Shown: piece by piece, positions 4,552 through 12,058 of the stretch
Layout of the letters: the number at the start of each line of letters is the position of its first letter
How positions within the stretch are numbered: the first letter of the stretch is position 1
Origin: UBA5177 sp002413265
GTDB lineage: Bacteria > Chloroflexota > UBA5177
Length of the DNA: 13,932 bases
Assembly: GCA_036752825.1 (NCBI GenBank)
Contig: DAIORV010000056.1
Span: 1-13,932 of the forward strand
Direction of reading: 5' to 3'
The notes under the pieces: model-generated
What the model was told of the DNA's origin: nothing
Database searches by the model: none
The model's input: the letters and a program-made list of their open reading frames with translations, nothing else
Position numbers and translations under genes: made by a program

Positions 4552-7218
4552 TTGGCTGGAAGCCTGGGTTGGGTACGAGGCAATCCTCCCCTGTTCGTGC
4601 CGTCGATTGAGATGCGGCAGTCGGTGCCACATCGACTCTGGACGGCCGCTCGCTGGGTCAGCGTGCTCGCCTCGTTTGGCCTCGCCGCCTACAGCTTCGT
4701 GCAGCCAACTCAAGCCCTCCATCTCTTCTGGGCCCTGTACGTCCCGGTTCTGCCGGTGGTGTTCCTGGTGGCTCCCGGCATCTGGAGGAACATCTGCCCG
4801 ATGGCGGCGCTCAATCAGATACCGCGCACCCTGGGCTTCACTCGCGGCCTGACTCTTCCCCTCAAAGTTCAGCAGTACGCGCCGCTGATCAGCGCGGGGC
4901 TCTTCCTGCTGATCATCGGCGCTCGCCGCGTGTTTCTGGATCACAGCAGTGTGGGGCTTGCCTTTTTCCTGGTGACCGTTCTCAGTCTGGCGTTTGTCGG
5001 AGGCGTTGCCTTCAAGGGAAAGAGTGGCTGGTGCAGCCAGTTCTGTCCCATGCTGCAGGTCGAGCGATTTTATGGCCAGGCGCCACTGCGAGTAGTTCGG
5101 AACGACCACTGCCGGCCGTGCGTCGGCTGCACCAAGAACTGTTACGACTTCAATCCAACCGCCGCCTATCTCGCCGATCTCTTCGACGAAAACCCTCGGC
5201 TGAGCCTGAATCGCAGACTTTTTGCAGCGGCCATGCCGTGGATTATCTACGCCTTCTTCACCCAGCCATATCTGTCACACGTGACGCTCGGAGGAGCACT
5301 GTCTGTCTACGGACGCATCCTGCTGTTCGCCGGTGCCGGCATCGGAGCCTTCCTCACCTTCGAGCTGGTGACCGGCTTCTCGACCTCAAAGCTCATCCTG
5401 CTCAACGTCGTCGCGGCCATCAACGTCTTCTATCACTACGTCGCTCCATTGGCGCTGGGGATCTGGGGCGTGCACGGTGCGCTTGCACCATTTCTCGTGC
5501 AGGTCGCGGTTGCAGCCCTGTCGGTTGGATGGTTTGTCAGGGCCCTCCCACGCGAGGATCGCTTCCGTAACTCCGTGTACAACGTGTCCGCGAAAGTAGC
5601 GGACAGTGTGGTCAAGGCGGCAAACGCGGCCAGCGTGGATAAGGTCGAGATTCGCTTCGTTGCCGGCCCGACGGTCCTGGCTTCCTACGGCGAACCCTTG
5701 CTCGACATCGCCGAGGCTAACGGCGTGAAGATCGACGCGGGTTGCCGGATGGGAATGTGCGGGGCGGATCCGGTGAGGGTCCTGGAGGGAGAGAAAAATC
5801 TCTCTCCCGCCATGGGGACTGAGCGGTCAACACTGGAGCGTCTCAGTGTGGGTGAAGGCTGCCGAATGGCGTGCATGGCCAAGGTGCAGGGTCCGGTGAC
5901 CGTCGTGCCGACCGTGGATCCATCCGCAGTGCCGGAAGGCGCTGTCGCCGCCGCCACGGGCCCTGGATTCGACCTCGATCCAGAGGTGAGAAGGGTGGTC
6001 GTGATCGGCAACGGGATCGCGGGAACGACCGCTGCTACCGAGATTCGAAAGCTGAATCCCGATGCCAACGTGACGCTTTTTGGACACGAATCGTACGACT
6101 TCTATAACCGAATGGCTATCGGCAAGCTCATGAGTGAGTCCACGGCCATCAATAACTTGTATCTACTCGCTCGCGAATGGGCCGAGACCAAGGGCGTCGA
6201 ATACTTTCCCGAGAGCCGGATAGTGGGCGTGGACCCCGCCGGCCAGTCCGTTGAAGTGGAGGATGGAAAGCGACTGGACTTCGATCGCCTGGTCCTGGCA
6301 ACCGGCTCTCGCGCCTTCGTACCCCCGCTGGAGGGCTTCGGCATGCCCGGCACGTTTGTACTTCGAACCATCGACGACGGCGTGCAGATTCAGCAATACG
6401 TCCGCAGGAATCGCTGCAGACAAGCGGTCATCATCGGTGGCGGCCTCCTGGGGCTCGAGGCGGCGCACGACCTGAGCCAGATTAACGTGCGCGTTTATGT
6501 GTTGAATCGCGGTCCCTGGCCTCTGGATCGGCAGCTGGACGAAGCGGCCGGTTCCCTGCTGTCACAGATGATGGGCGATCTCGGCATTGCGGTGATGGGT
6601 CGAACCTCCGCCGTACGTCTGCTCGGTGAGACCAAGCTGGAAGAGATCGAGCTCACAGATGGCACGACGCTCAGAGCCGATCTCTGTCTCGTCACCGCGG
6701 GTATTGAGCCGGAGACCGGCCTTGCACGACTTGCGGGTCTAGAGCTGGATCGAGGCGTGGTCGTCGACGACCACATGCAAACCTCGCATCCGCATGTTTT
6801 TGCGGCCGGAGACTGTGCCTCGCTCGGCGGGACGGTGTTTGGCCTTTGGCCCGCCGCTATGGAGCAGGGAAAGGTCGCTGCTACAAACCTGTTGGGCGGG
6901 GACGTGAGCTACCGGCCGACAATTCCTCCCGCCCGCCTCAAAGTCGCCGGCATCGATCTTCTTTCCGTGGGCGAGATCAACCTGCCCGCGTCCGGCGGAA
7001 GTGAGATTCTGTTGAATGAGCCTCATGGCCGGGCCTATAGGCGGCTGATTCTGCAGGGGGATCGTCTCGTCGGAGCGATCTTGATTGGCTACCCGGAGCT
7101 GTTCGACCCGGTGATCGATGCGGTGAAGGCGAACGCCGATGTGGGAAGATACGTCGCGGAATTGGAGGCCGGGAGATGGCAGGTTTTGGAGAACGTTTCT
7201 GATCTAGTGCCGGCATGA
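4552..7218 (+). CDS. Membrane polyferredoxin / 2Fe-2S ferredoxin / FAD-NAD(P)H reductase fusion
   Basis: The 888-residue protein has three modules. (1) Residues about 30-330: roughly eight membrane spans with NapH/NosR-like features, namely RNICPMAALNQ (Cys82-Pro83), GWCSQFCP (Cys161, Cys165) and one cubane motif CRPCVGCTKNC (Cys187, 190, 193, 197). (2) Residues about 363-453: ferredoxin-like domain with Cys398, Cys403 and Cys441, but Asp406 in the place of the usual third cysteine, and an extra Cys437. (3) Residues about 479-888: pyridine-nucleotide oxidoreductase of the NirB/rubredoxin-reductase class, with FAD motif GNGIAG (486-491), LATGS (582-586), NAD(P)H motif GGGLLGLE (629-636) and FAAGDCAS (750-757). 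No redox-active CxxxxC disulfide is present. It probably passes electrons from NAD(P)H through FAD and the clusters to a membrane acceptor, which is unknown. The TTG start at 4552 is chosen for its GGAGG with a 10-base spacer; the next in-frame ATG is 4612. Confidence 0.88.
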   Translation: MAGSLGWVRGNPPLFVPSIEMRQSVPHRLWTAARWVSVLASFGLAAYSFVQPTQALHLFWALYVPVLPVVFLVAPGIWRNICPMAALNQIPRTLGFTRGLTLPLKVQQYAPLISAGLFLLIIGARRVFLDHSSVGLAFFLVTVLSLAFVGGVAFKGKSGWCSQFCPMLQVERFYGQAPLRVVRNDHCRPCVGCTKNCYDFNPTAAYLADLFDENPRLSLNRRLFAAAMPWIIYAFFTQPYLSHVTLGGALSVYGRILLFAGAGIGAFLTFELVTGFSTSKLILLNVVAAINVFYHYVAPLALGIWGVHGALAPFLVQVAVAALSVGWFVRALPREDRFRNSVYNVSAKVADSVVKAANAASVDKVEIRFVAGPTVLASYGEPLLDIAEANGVKIDAGCRMGMCGADPVRVLEGEKNLSPAMGTERSTLERLSVGEGCRMACMAKVQGPVTVVPTVDPSAVPEGAVAAATGPGFDLDPEVRRVVVIGNGIAGTTAATEIRKLNPDANVTLFGHESYDFYNRMAIGKLMSESTAINNLYLLAREWAETKGVEYFPESRIVGVDPAGQSVEVEDGKRLDFDRLVLATGSRAFVPPLEGFGMPGTFVLRTIDDGVQIQQYVRRNRCRQAVIIGGGLLGLEAAHDLSQINVRVYVLNRGPWPLDRQLDEAAGSLLSQMMGDLGIAVMGRTSAVRLLGETKLEEIELTDGTTLRADLCLVTAGIEPETGLARLAGLELDRGVVVDDHMQTSHPHVFAAGDCASLGGTVFGLWPAAMEQGKVAATNLLGGDVSYRPTIPPARLKVAGIDLLSVGEINLPASGGSEILLNEPHGRAYRRLILQGDRLVGAILIGYPELFDPVIDAVKANADVGRYVAELEAGRWQVLENVSDLVPA

Positions 7219-7300
7219 CCTCTATCTGTCCGACCGCCGCGCAGGTCCAAAACACCGAAGAATTGTCGAACTGGCCCGGATCGTATGGTTCGCTTCTGAC

Positions 7301-7787
7301 ATGAGCAAGCCACAGCCTGACTTGCCGGAGCTAGACCTCCCGGCTTACATGCGTGAAGCCCTGATCGAGGCGGAGGCGGCAGGCCGTGCCGGAGAACTCG
7401 CCATTGGGGCAGTGCTGGTCATAGATGGCCAGATCGTGTCCCGAGGGCGTGCCGGCCATCAGCAGAGTCGGAGTCAGCTGATGCACGCTGATGCAAGCGC
7501 TGCTGGGAGGCGGTGAGGCTCTCTGGAAGCACCACGACCGCGCTGTCCTCTTCACCACCGTGGAACCGTGCCCGATGTGTCTGGGGGCAGCGGTGATGGC
7601 GGATGTGCCCCACATTGTTTTTGCCTCGCACGACGCCGTTGCCGGCTGCCGTGAGATCGTCGAAACCGTGCCCTATGTGCGTCGCCACCTCCGCACTTAT
7701 GTAGGAGGCGTTCTCGAGGACGAGGCCAGGATGCTCATGCAGCGCTTCGATCCGGCATGGTTCGAGTACGTAACAGGCGGCACGTGA
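7301..7787 (+). pseudogene. Frameshifted nucleoside/tRNA-adenosine deaminase (TadA/cytidine deaminase-like family)
   Basis: Two adjoining reading frames together make one zinc deaminase of about 160 residues, normal for the TadA/nucleoside-deaminase family. The first frame (from 7301) has MREALIEAEAAGRAGE and IGAVLVIDGQIVSRGR, then reaches the first zinc-ligand motif as HAD instead of HAE and soon stops (about 7516). The second frame (from 7491) resumes with MQALLGGGEALW and carries the second zinc motif PCPMC with TTVEP before it. Family members read HAE-M-Q-A-L-L, so two bases appear to be missing at about 7490-7493 (GATG where GAAATG or GAGATG is expected). Both zinc motifs and the rest are undamaged, which suggests a recent mutation, a sequencing error or, less likely, recoding. 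No good SD precedes the ATG at 7301; 7349 is an alternative start. Confidence 0.8.
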
Positions 7788-7813
7788 GGATGCCGGCTAC
7801 GCGCAAGTCAAGG

Positions 7814-7890
7814 TGGTGCCCCCGGCGGGACTCGAACCCACGGCCAACCGCTTAGAAGGCGGTTGCTCTATCCTGCTGAGCTACGGGGGC
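7814..7890 (-). tRNA. tRNA-Arg (anticodon UCU)
   Basis: The minus strand folds as a complete 77-base tRNA with genomically encoded CCA. The acceptor stem GCCCCCG (7890-7884) pairs with CGGGGGC (7824-7818), the discriminator is A7817, and CCA is at 7816-7814. The D arm is GCTC/GAGC. The anticodon stem ACCGC/GCGGT holds the loop CTTCTAA, giving anticodon UCU (reads AGA and AGG). The T arm is GTGGG-TTCGAGT-CCCGC with one G-U pair. It lies 25 bases beyond the stop of the metB-like gene in the same direction and faces the deaminase remnant. No T-rich terminator was seen downstream. Confidence 0.97.
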
Positions 7891-7901
7891 AAGCGCGTCC
7901 A

Positions 7902-7907
7902 AGTATA
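7902..7907 (-). promoter_or_regulatory. Possible -10 element for tRNA-Arg
   Basis: TATACT on the minus strand (7907-7902) matches five of six bases of the -10 consensus and lies 11 bases before the mature tRNA 5' end, giving a transcript start about five bases ahead of it. No convincing -35 hexamer is found upstream inside the end of the metB-like gene, so read-through from that gene remains possible. Confidence 0.35.
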
Positions 7908-7915
7908 GGGATTTG

Positions 7916-9058
7916 CTAGCGGACGGCCTGTTCCAGATCTGCCAGCAAATCCTGCTCGTCCTCAATCCCGACGGAGAGCCGTATCAGCCCGCCGGAGATG
8001 CCGAGCGCTTCACGCAGGTGATCGGGCACCGAGGAGTGCGTCATGATGCCGGGATGGTCGGCAAGCGACTCGACTCCACCGAGGCTCTCCGCCGTCACAA
8101 AGAGCTGCGATCGTCTGAGGAACCGGCGAGCCGTCGCTTCGTCCTCGAATTCGACGGTGACAATTCCTCCAAAGGCACGCATCTGACGGGCCGCCAGCTC
8201 GTGCTGCGGGTGCGACGGGAGACCCGGATAAATGACGCGCCGGATACCCGGCTTCCCCTCCAGAAAACATGCCACTGCCTGCGCGTTGGTGGAATGCCGC
8301 TGCATCCGCAGCTCAAGCGTCTTCAGTCCTCGCAGAAGAAGCCAGGAATCGAATGGCCCTGGAACCCCTCCTGAAGCATTCTGGAGGAATTTGAGCCGTT
8401 CGTACACGGCTTCGTCGTTGAGGACGACCATTCCGAGGATGAGATCGCTGTGTCCGCCCAGGTACTTCGTCGCGCTGTGCACCACGATGTCGGCGCCCAG
8501 GGTAAGTGGCTGCTGAATGCAGGGAGTCGCGAAGGTACTGTCGACGACGAGCAGCGCCTCGCCTCTACGGACCACGTCGGCGACGGCATGGATATCGACG
8601 ATTCTCAGGAGCGGATTGGTGGGAGACTCGATCCACACCATTCGTGTCTCCGGGCGGATCGCATCCGCCACCTGCTGCGGTTCCGACGGATTCACGTAGC
8701 TGAACCTGACTCCGTACTGCTGAAGCACTTCGCTGAAGAGCCGGTACGTACCTCCGTAGAGGTCATCTCCGGCGATGACGTGGTCGCCGGCTTTCAGAAG
8801 CTGCGTGACCGTCAGCTCGGCTGCCATGCCGGAGGCGAAAGCCAGCCCAAATCGCGCGTCCTCGAGCGACGCGACCACCTCTTGTAAGACGGTCCGCGTG
8901 GGATTGTCCGTGCGCGAGTATTCGTAGCCCTTGTGGACTCCGATGTCCTCCTGTGCGTAGGTCGAGGTCTGGTAGATCGGTGTGATCACGGCGCCGGTTG
9001 TCGGATCTGGGTCCTGACCGACATGAATAGCTCGAGTGGTGAGGCCCCAGTCAGGCAT
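7916..9058 (-). CDS. metB: Cystathionine gamma-synthase-type PLP enzyme (trans-sulfuration family)
   Basis: Cytoplasmic PLP enzyme of the Cys/Met metabolism family, 380 residues, close to the usual MetB length. Visible motifs: YEYSRTDNPTR (45-55), FASGMAAE (74-81), the cofactor-ring Asp in VVDSTFATP (Asp173), the PLP-binding lysine in SATKYLGGHSD (Lys198), and ESLGGVESL with HPGIMTHSS near the C-terminus. It probably joins an activated homoserine with cysteine to give cystathionine for methionine. Cystathionine gamma-lyase or O-acylhomoserine sulfhydrylase activity cannot be excluded from sequence alone. The frame is open up to 9334, but the start is placed at ATG 9058, where homology begins. 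AGGAG lies 4 bases upstream, and the start overlaps the asd stop by 8 bases. Position behind lysC and asd supports a role in methionine synthesis. Confidence 0.88.
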   Translation of the reverse strand: MPDWGLTTRAIHVGQDPDPTTGAVITPIYQTSTYAQEDIGVHKGYEYSRTDNPTRTVLQEVVASLEDARFGLAFASGMAAELTVTQLLKAGDHVIAGDDLYGGTYRLFSEVLQQYGVRFSYVNPSEPQQVADAIRPETRMVWIESPTNPLLRIVDIHAVADVVRRGEALLVVDSTFATPCIQQPLTLGADIVVHSATKYLGGHSDLILGMVVLNDEAVYERLKFLQNASGGVPGPFDSWLLLRGLKTLELRMQRHSTNAQAVACFLEGKPGIRRVIYPGLPSHPQHELAARQMRAFGGIVTVEFEDEATARRFLRRSQLFVTAESLGGVESLADHPGIMTHSSVPDHLREALGISGGLIRLSVGIEDEQDLLADLEQAVR

Positions 9059-10079
9059 AGTGCTCCTGTCGTTCCCTTCGTGCGAGCGTGCCGGTGACTG
9101 CTTCTGCAATCTGAACGGCATTGGTGGCTGCTCCCTTGCGCAGATTGTCCGCGACGATCCACAACGCCAGAGCATGATTGTCCGCGGGATCTGCTCGCAC
9201 TCTGCCGACGAATACTTCGTCTCTGCCGTCACACTGCAACGCGGTTGGATATTTGGCAGTTGCCGGCTCGTCAAAGACGACGATTCCCAGTGCACCCGAT
9301 AGTGTCCGGCGAGCCTGCGCCGCATCCACCTCACGATGGAACCGAAGATATACAGACTCGGAGTGGCCGACCCGCACGGGGACGCGAACCGTCGTCGGAA
9401 CGACGTGAAGATCTGGGAGATTCATGATTTTTCGCGTTTCGTCGATCATCTTCTTTTCTTCCTCGGCCCAACCATCCGTGTCGAAGTCGCCGACCTGCGG
9501 CAGGGCATTGAACGCGATGGGATGTTGATACGGCGATTCCGTACTCCGGGACCCAGTATCGACCTCATGGTCGAGGGCTCGAATACCCTTTTCACCGGTG
9601 CCCGAGACGGACTGGTAGGTGGAGACCACAACGCTCTGCAGGCCGAACGCCTCGTGAAGCGGCTGCAGCGCGACCACCATTTGAGCAGTCGAGCAGTTTG
9701 GGTTGGCGACGATGCCGCGATAGCCGTTCAGCTCGTGTGCATTTACCTCCGGAACCACGAGTGGCACGTCCGGATCCATACGGAACGCCGAGCTGTTGTC
9801 GATGACGTAGACACAGTGTCGAGCGGCAATTGGTGAATATTCTCGACTTACCGATGCTCCTGCGGAGAAGAAGGCGAGGTCGCATCGGTCGAAGGAATCG
9901 CCAGAGAGTGTGGACACCTGAAGGGCTTCCCCGCCGAAGGAAAGTTTCTTGCCGGCAGAGCGTGGGGATGCCAGCGGCACGAGCTCGGCAACGGGGAAGG
10001 CACGCTCTTCCAGTATCTGGAGGATCGTCCTGCCGACCAGCCCGGTAGCGCCTGCTACGGCTACGCGGAAGCCTGCCAC
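9051..10079 (-). CDS. asd: Aspartate-semialdehyde dehydrogenase
   Basis: NADPH-dependent reduction of aspartyl phosphate to aspartate semialdehyde, the second step towards lysine, threonine and methionine. The 342-residue product is of standard length. It has the Rossmann motif GATGLVG (10-16), DNSSAFRMD (94-102), the catalytic cysteine in NPNCST (Cys129), SVSGTGEKG (157-165), the active-site histidine region RVGHSES (His239) and the C-terminal NLRKGAATNAVQIAE. The start is GTG at 10079, with GAGAGGA about 6 bases upstream. It overlaps the last 19 bases of the aspartokinase gene in another frame, so the two are probably translationally coupled. The stop overlaps the metB-like start. Confidence 0.96.
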   Translation of the reverse strand: MAGFRVAVAGATGLVGRTILQILEERAFPVAELVPLASPRSAGKKLSFGGEALQVSTLSGDSFDRCDLAFFSAGASVSREYSPIAARHCVYVIDNSSAFRMDPDVPLVVPEVNAHELNGYRGIVANPNCSTAQMVVALQPLHEAFGLQSVVVSTYQSVSGTGEKGIRALDHEVDTGSRSTESPYQHPIAFNALPQVGDFDTDGWAEEEKKMIDETRKIMNLPDLHVVPTTVRVPVRVGHSESVYLRFHREVDAAQARRTLSGALGIVVFDEPATAKYPTALQCDGRDEVFVGRVRADPADNHALALWIVADNLRKGAATNAVQIAEAVTGTLARRERQEHYA

Positions 10080-10564
10080 GATGCGTCCTCTCCAAGGTGA
10101 AATGCGGCGTGCAGGCTGCGAACGGTCTCCTCGGCTCGATTGCCGTCGATCACGCAGGTCAAACGAATGCCGGAGGTCGAGATCATGTCGATGTTGACCC
10201 CGGTTTCCGCCAACGCTCCAAACATCGTGGACGCGTATTCGGCGCTCGACGACAGCCCGGCGCCGACCACGGAGACCTTGGCCATGCCCCCCTTGGAGGT
10301 AACGGCTTGCGCGTCGACGTCGCCTCGAATCTCTTCGGCGACCTCCATCGCAGCCTCTAGGTCGCCCTCCGCGACCGTGAAAGAGAGGTCGGTTCGACCA
10401 TGTTGACCGATGTTCTGGACGATGAGATCTGCGTGGATGCGCCTCTTCGCCAGGGCGCTAAAAATGGTGTGAGCAATGCCGGGCCTATCTGCTAGGCCGA
10501 CGAAGGTCACCTTTGCCACGTCCGTCTGATGGGCCACGCCCGCCACGCGATTCCCGTATTCCAT
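10061..10564 (-). CDS. Putative aspartokinase beta (regulatory ACT) subunit from an internal start
   Basis: Inside lysC and in the same frame, AGGAGG (10574-10569) sits 4 bases before an ATG (10564-10562) that is codon 246. Translation from it would give 167 residues comprising both ACT domains only. Bacillus subtilis and Corynebacterium aspartokinases are known to make just such a beta subunit from an internal start at the kinase/ACT boundary, forming alpha2beta2 enzymes. The strong internal SD, compared with none at the outer start, is seen in the sequence. Use of the start is inferred. Confidence 0.65.
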   Translation of the reverse strand: MEYGNRVAGVAHQTDVAKVTFVGLADRPGIAHTIFSALAKRRIHADLIVQNIGQHGRTDLSFTVAEGDLEAAMEVAEEIRGDVDAQAVTSKGGMAKVSVVGAGLSSSAEYASTMFGALAETGVNIDMISTSGIRLTCVIDGNRAEETVRSLHAAFHLGEDASWQASA

Positions 10565-11299
10565 GGTTCCTCCTATGCGCGTACCTGACTCGGCCGCATA
10601 GCTCGAGCGCACCTCGAGGGGCACGCTCCACAATTGAGCAAGCTCGATGGACCGGGGCATCATCACCTGAGCCCCGTACTGGGCCAGCTCGAGCATCTCT
10701 TCATAGGTGATCTCTGAGAGCTTCCTGGCCTCCGGGACAATCCGAGGGTCGGCAGAGAATATACCGGTCACGTCGCTGTAGATCTCGCACCGGCAGTCGC
10801 CCAGTCCGGCGGCGAGTGCGACCGCCGTGGCGTCCGAGCCACCTCTGCCCAGCGTCGTCACCTCTCCCCAGCCGGTCTCGTCGCCGACGCCCTGGAAGCC
10901 CGTCACGATCACCACCTTTCCGGCAGTGAGCTCGTGGCGGATGCGCTCCGTGTCGACGCTGCGAATGCGAGCAGTGCTGAACACACTGTCGGTCCGTATA
11001 CCCGCCTGCCAGCCCGCGAGGGATATTGCGGAGACGCCTCGCTGGTGCAGAGACATCGCCAGCAGCGAGGCCGACACCTGCTCTCCGGTTGCCAGCAGCA
11101 TGTCTATCTCGCGCTTGTCCGGCCGGTCCGCCACGCTGCGGGCGAGATCGATCAGATGATCGGTGGTATCGCCCATTGCCGACACCACGACCACCAGTGG
11201 GCCCGACTTCGCGGCGACTGCCACTCGGTCGGCGACGGCGACAATTCGAGCCGTGTTTTTGAGCGAGCTACCGCCATATTTCTGCACCAGCATTGTCAT
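10061..11299 (-). CDS. lysC: Aspartate kinase
   Basis: Phosphorylates aspartate, the committed step of the aspartate amino acid family. It has 412 residues, the single-function class of Bacillus, Corynebacterium and relatives. The N-terminal kinase domain has KYGGSSL (7-13), TLGRGGSD (149-156), EIYSDVTGI (172-180) and QYGAQVMMPRSIELA (207-221). Two ACT domains at about 264-330 and 341-405 give feedback control by lysine and/or threonine. The ATG at 11299 has no SD, and a second ATG lies two codons on. By contrast, an internal in-frame ATG at codon 246 has a strong SD (see the separate entry). The gene follows the OpuCB-like permease by 21 bases on the same strand, so it may share its transcript. 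Confidence 0.96.
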   Translation of the reverse strand: MTMLVQKYGGSSLKNTARIVAVADRVAVAAKSGPLVVVVSAMGDTTDHLIDLARSVADRPDKREIDMLLATGEQVSASLLAMSLHQRGVSAISLAGWQAGIRTDSVFSTARIRSVDTERIRHELTAGKVVIVTGFQGVGDETGWGEVTTLGRGGSDATAVALAAGLGDCRCEIYSDVTGIFSADPRIVPEARKLSEITYEEMLELAQYGAQVMMPRSIELAQLWSVPLEVRSSYAAESGTRIGGTMEYGNRVAGVAHQTDVAKVTFVGLADRPGIAHTIFSALAKRRIHADLIVQNIGQHGRTDLSFTVAEGDLEAAMEVAEEIRGDVDAQAVTSKGGMAKVSVVGAGLSSSAEYASTMFGALAETGVNIDMISTSGIRLTCVIDGNRAEETVRSLHAAFHLGEDASWQASA

Positions 11300-11320
11300 G
11301 GACGAGGATACCAGCGCCGG

Positions 11321-12058
11321 CTATTGGCGCGCAGCAGCAGCCCTGGCGCGTGAAGCCGGCAGCGTCCATTCCACGATGCGAAGCAGAAGATCGGCGCAGA
11401 GCGCTAGAAGCGAAACGGCGATCGCGCCTACCTGGAGCTCCGAGGTGTTGAAGAGCGAATTGTTGATGCCGTCGAAGAGCAGCTGGCCCAGGCCGCCGGC
11501 GTCGATAAGGAACGCGATAGAGGCAATGGCGATGGTGGCAACAGTCGCAATGCGTACCCCGCCAAGGATTGTCGGCAAAGCCAGCGGATACTCGATCTTG
11601 AACAAGATCTGCCAGGAGTTCATGCCCATCCCGCATGCCGCCTCGATGGCAAAGGGATCGACCTGCCTCAGACCGACGATGACGTTTCGTACCAGGATGA
11701 ACTGCGCGTAAGCGACCAGAGCGATGATAGCCACCCTAAACCCAATGCCCACGTAGGTGACCAGGATCGCGAAGAGCGCGAGACTGGGGATCGTGTAAAT
11801 CATGCCCAGCAGGCCCACGATGGGCGTGTAGAGGATGGGTATCCGAGCGACCAGAGTCCCGAGGGGCACGGCAATCGCGAGCGAGATGGCCATGGTGGTG
11901 AGCGTCAACCGGACGTGCTCGAACAAGGCGTCCCGAGTGTCGCTGTGATGACCCTTGAACCAAGACAAATCCGCCACGTGCAGCACCCACGCGCCGATCA
12001 AGATGAGAACCGCGATTCCAATCAGGGATGGCAAGGCCTGCTTGATCCGAAACCTCAT
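11321..12058 (-). CDS. opuCB: OpuCB-like osmoprotectant ABC transporter permease
   Basis: Membrane channel of a glycine betaine/carnitine/choline-type importer, 245 residues, BPD_transp_1 fold. Spans are near residues 10-28, 52-72, 78-100, 106-126, 165-187 and 208-228. The coupling loop AIEAACGMGMNSWQILFKIE (137-156) and the following LPTILGGVRI are typical of OpuCB/ProW. Its ATG overlaps the stop of the ATPase gene by four bases (ATGA at 12058-12055), and GAGG lies 7 bases upstream. OpuC systems usually have two permeases. Only one is visible here, and a second might lie upstream beyond the window. Confidence 0.88.
   Translation of the reverse strand: MRFRIKQALPSLIGIAVLILIGAWVLHVADLSWFKGHHSDTRDALFEHVRLTLTTMAISLAIAVPLGTLVARIPILYTPIVGLLGMIYTIPSLALFAILVTYVGIGFRVAIIALVAYAQFILVRNVIVGLRQVDPFAIEAACGMGMNSWQILFKIEYPLALPTILGGVRIATVATIAIASIAFLIDAGGLGQLLFDGINNSLFNTSELQVGAIAVSLLALCADLLLRIVEWTLPASRARAAAARQ

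Noticed and set aside
4612..4614. ATG at 4612 as the start of the redox fusion
   Set aside because: No SD lies close before it, whereas the TTG at 4552 has GGAGG with a 10-base spacer. It remains possible that the first 20 residues are untranslated.
7219..7300. Promoter before the deaminase remnant (TTGTCG and TATGGT)
   Set aside because: The hexamers are only 15 bases apart and match poorly, so they are not reported as a feature.
9059..9334. N-terminal extension of the metB-like frame by 92 codons
   Set aside because: This stretch lies inside asd and has no similarity to the PLP enzyme family. Homology, length and an SD all favour the ATG at 9058.
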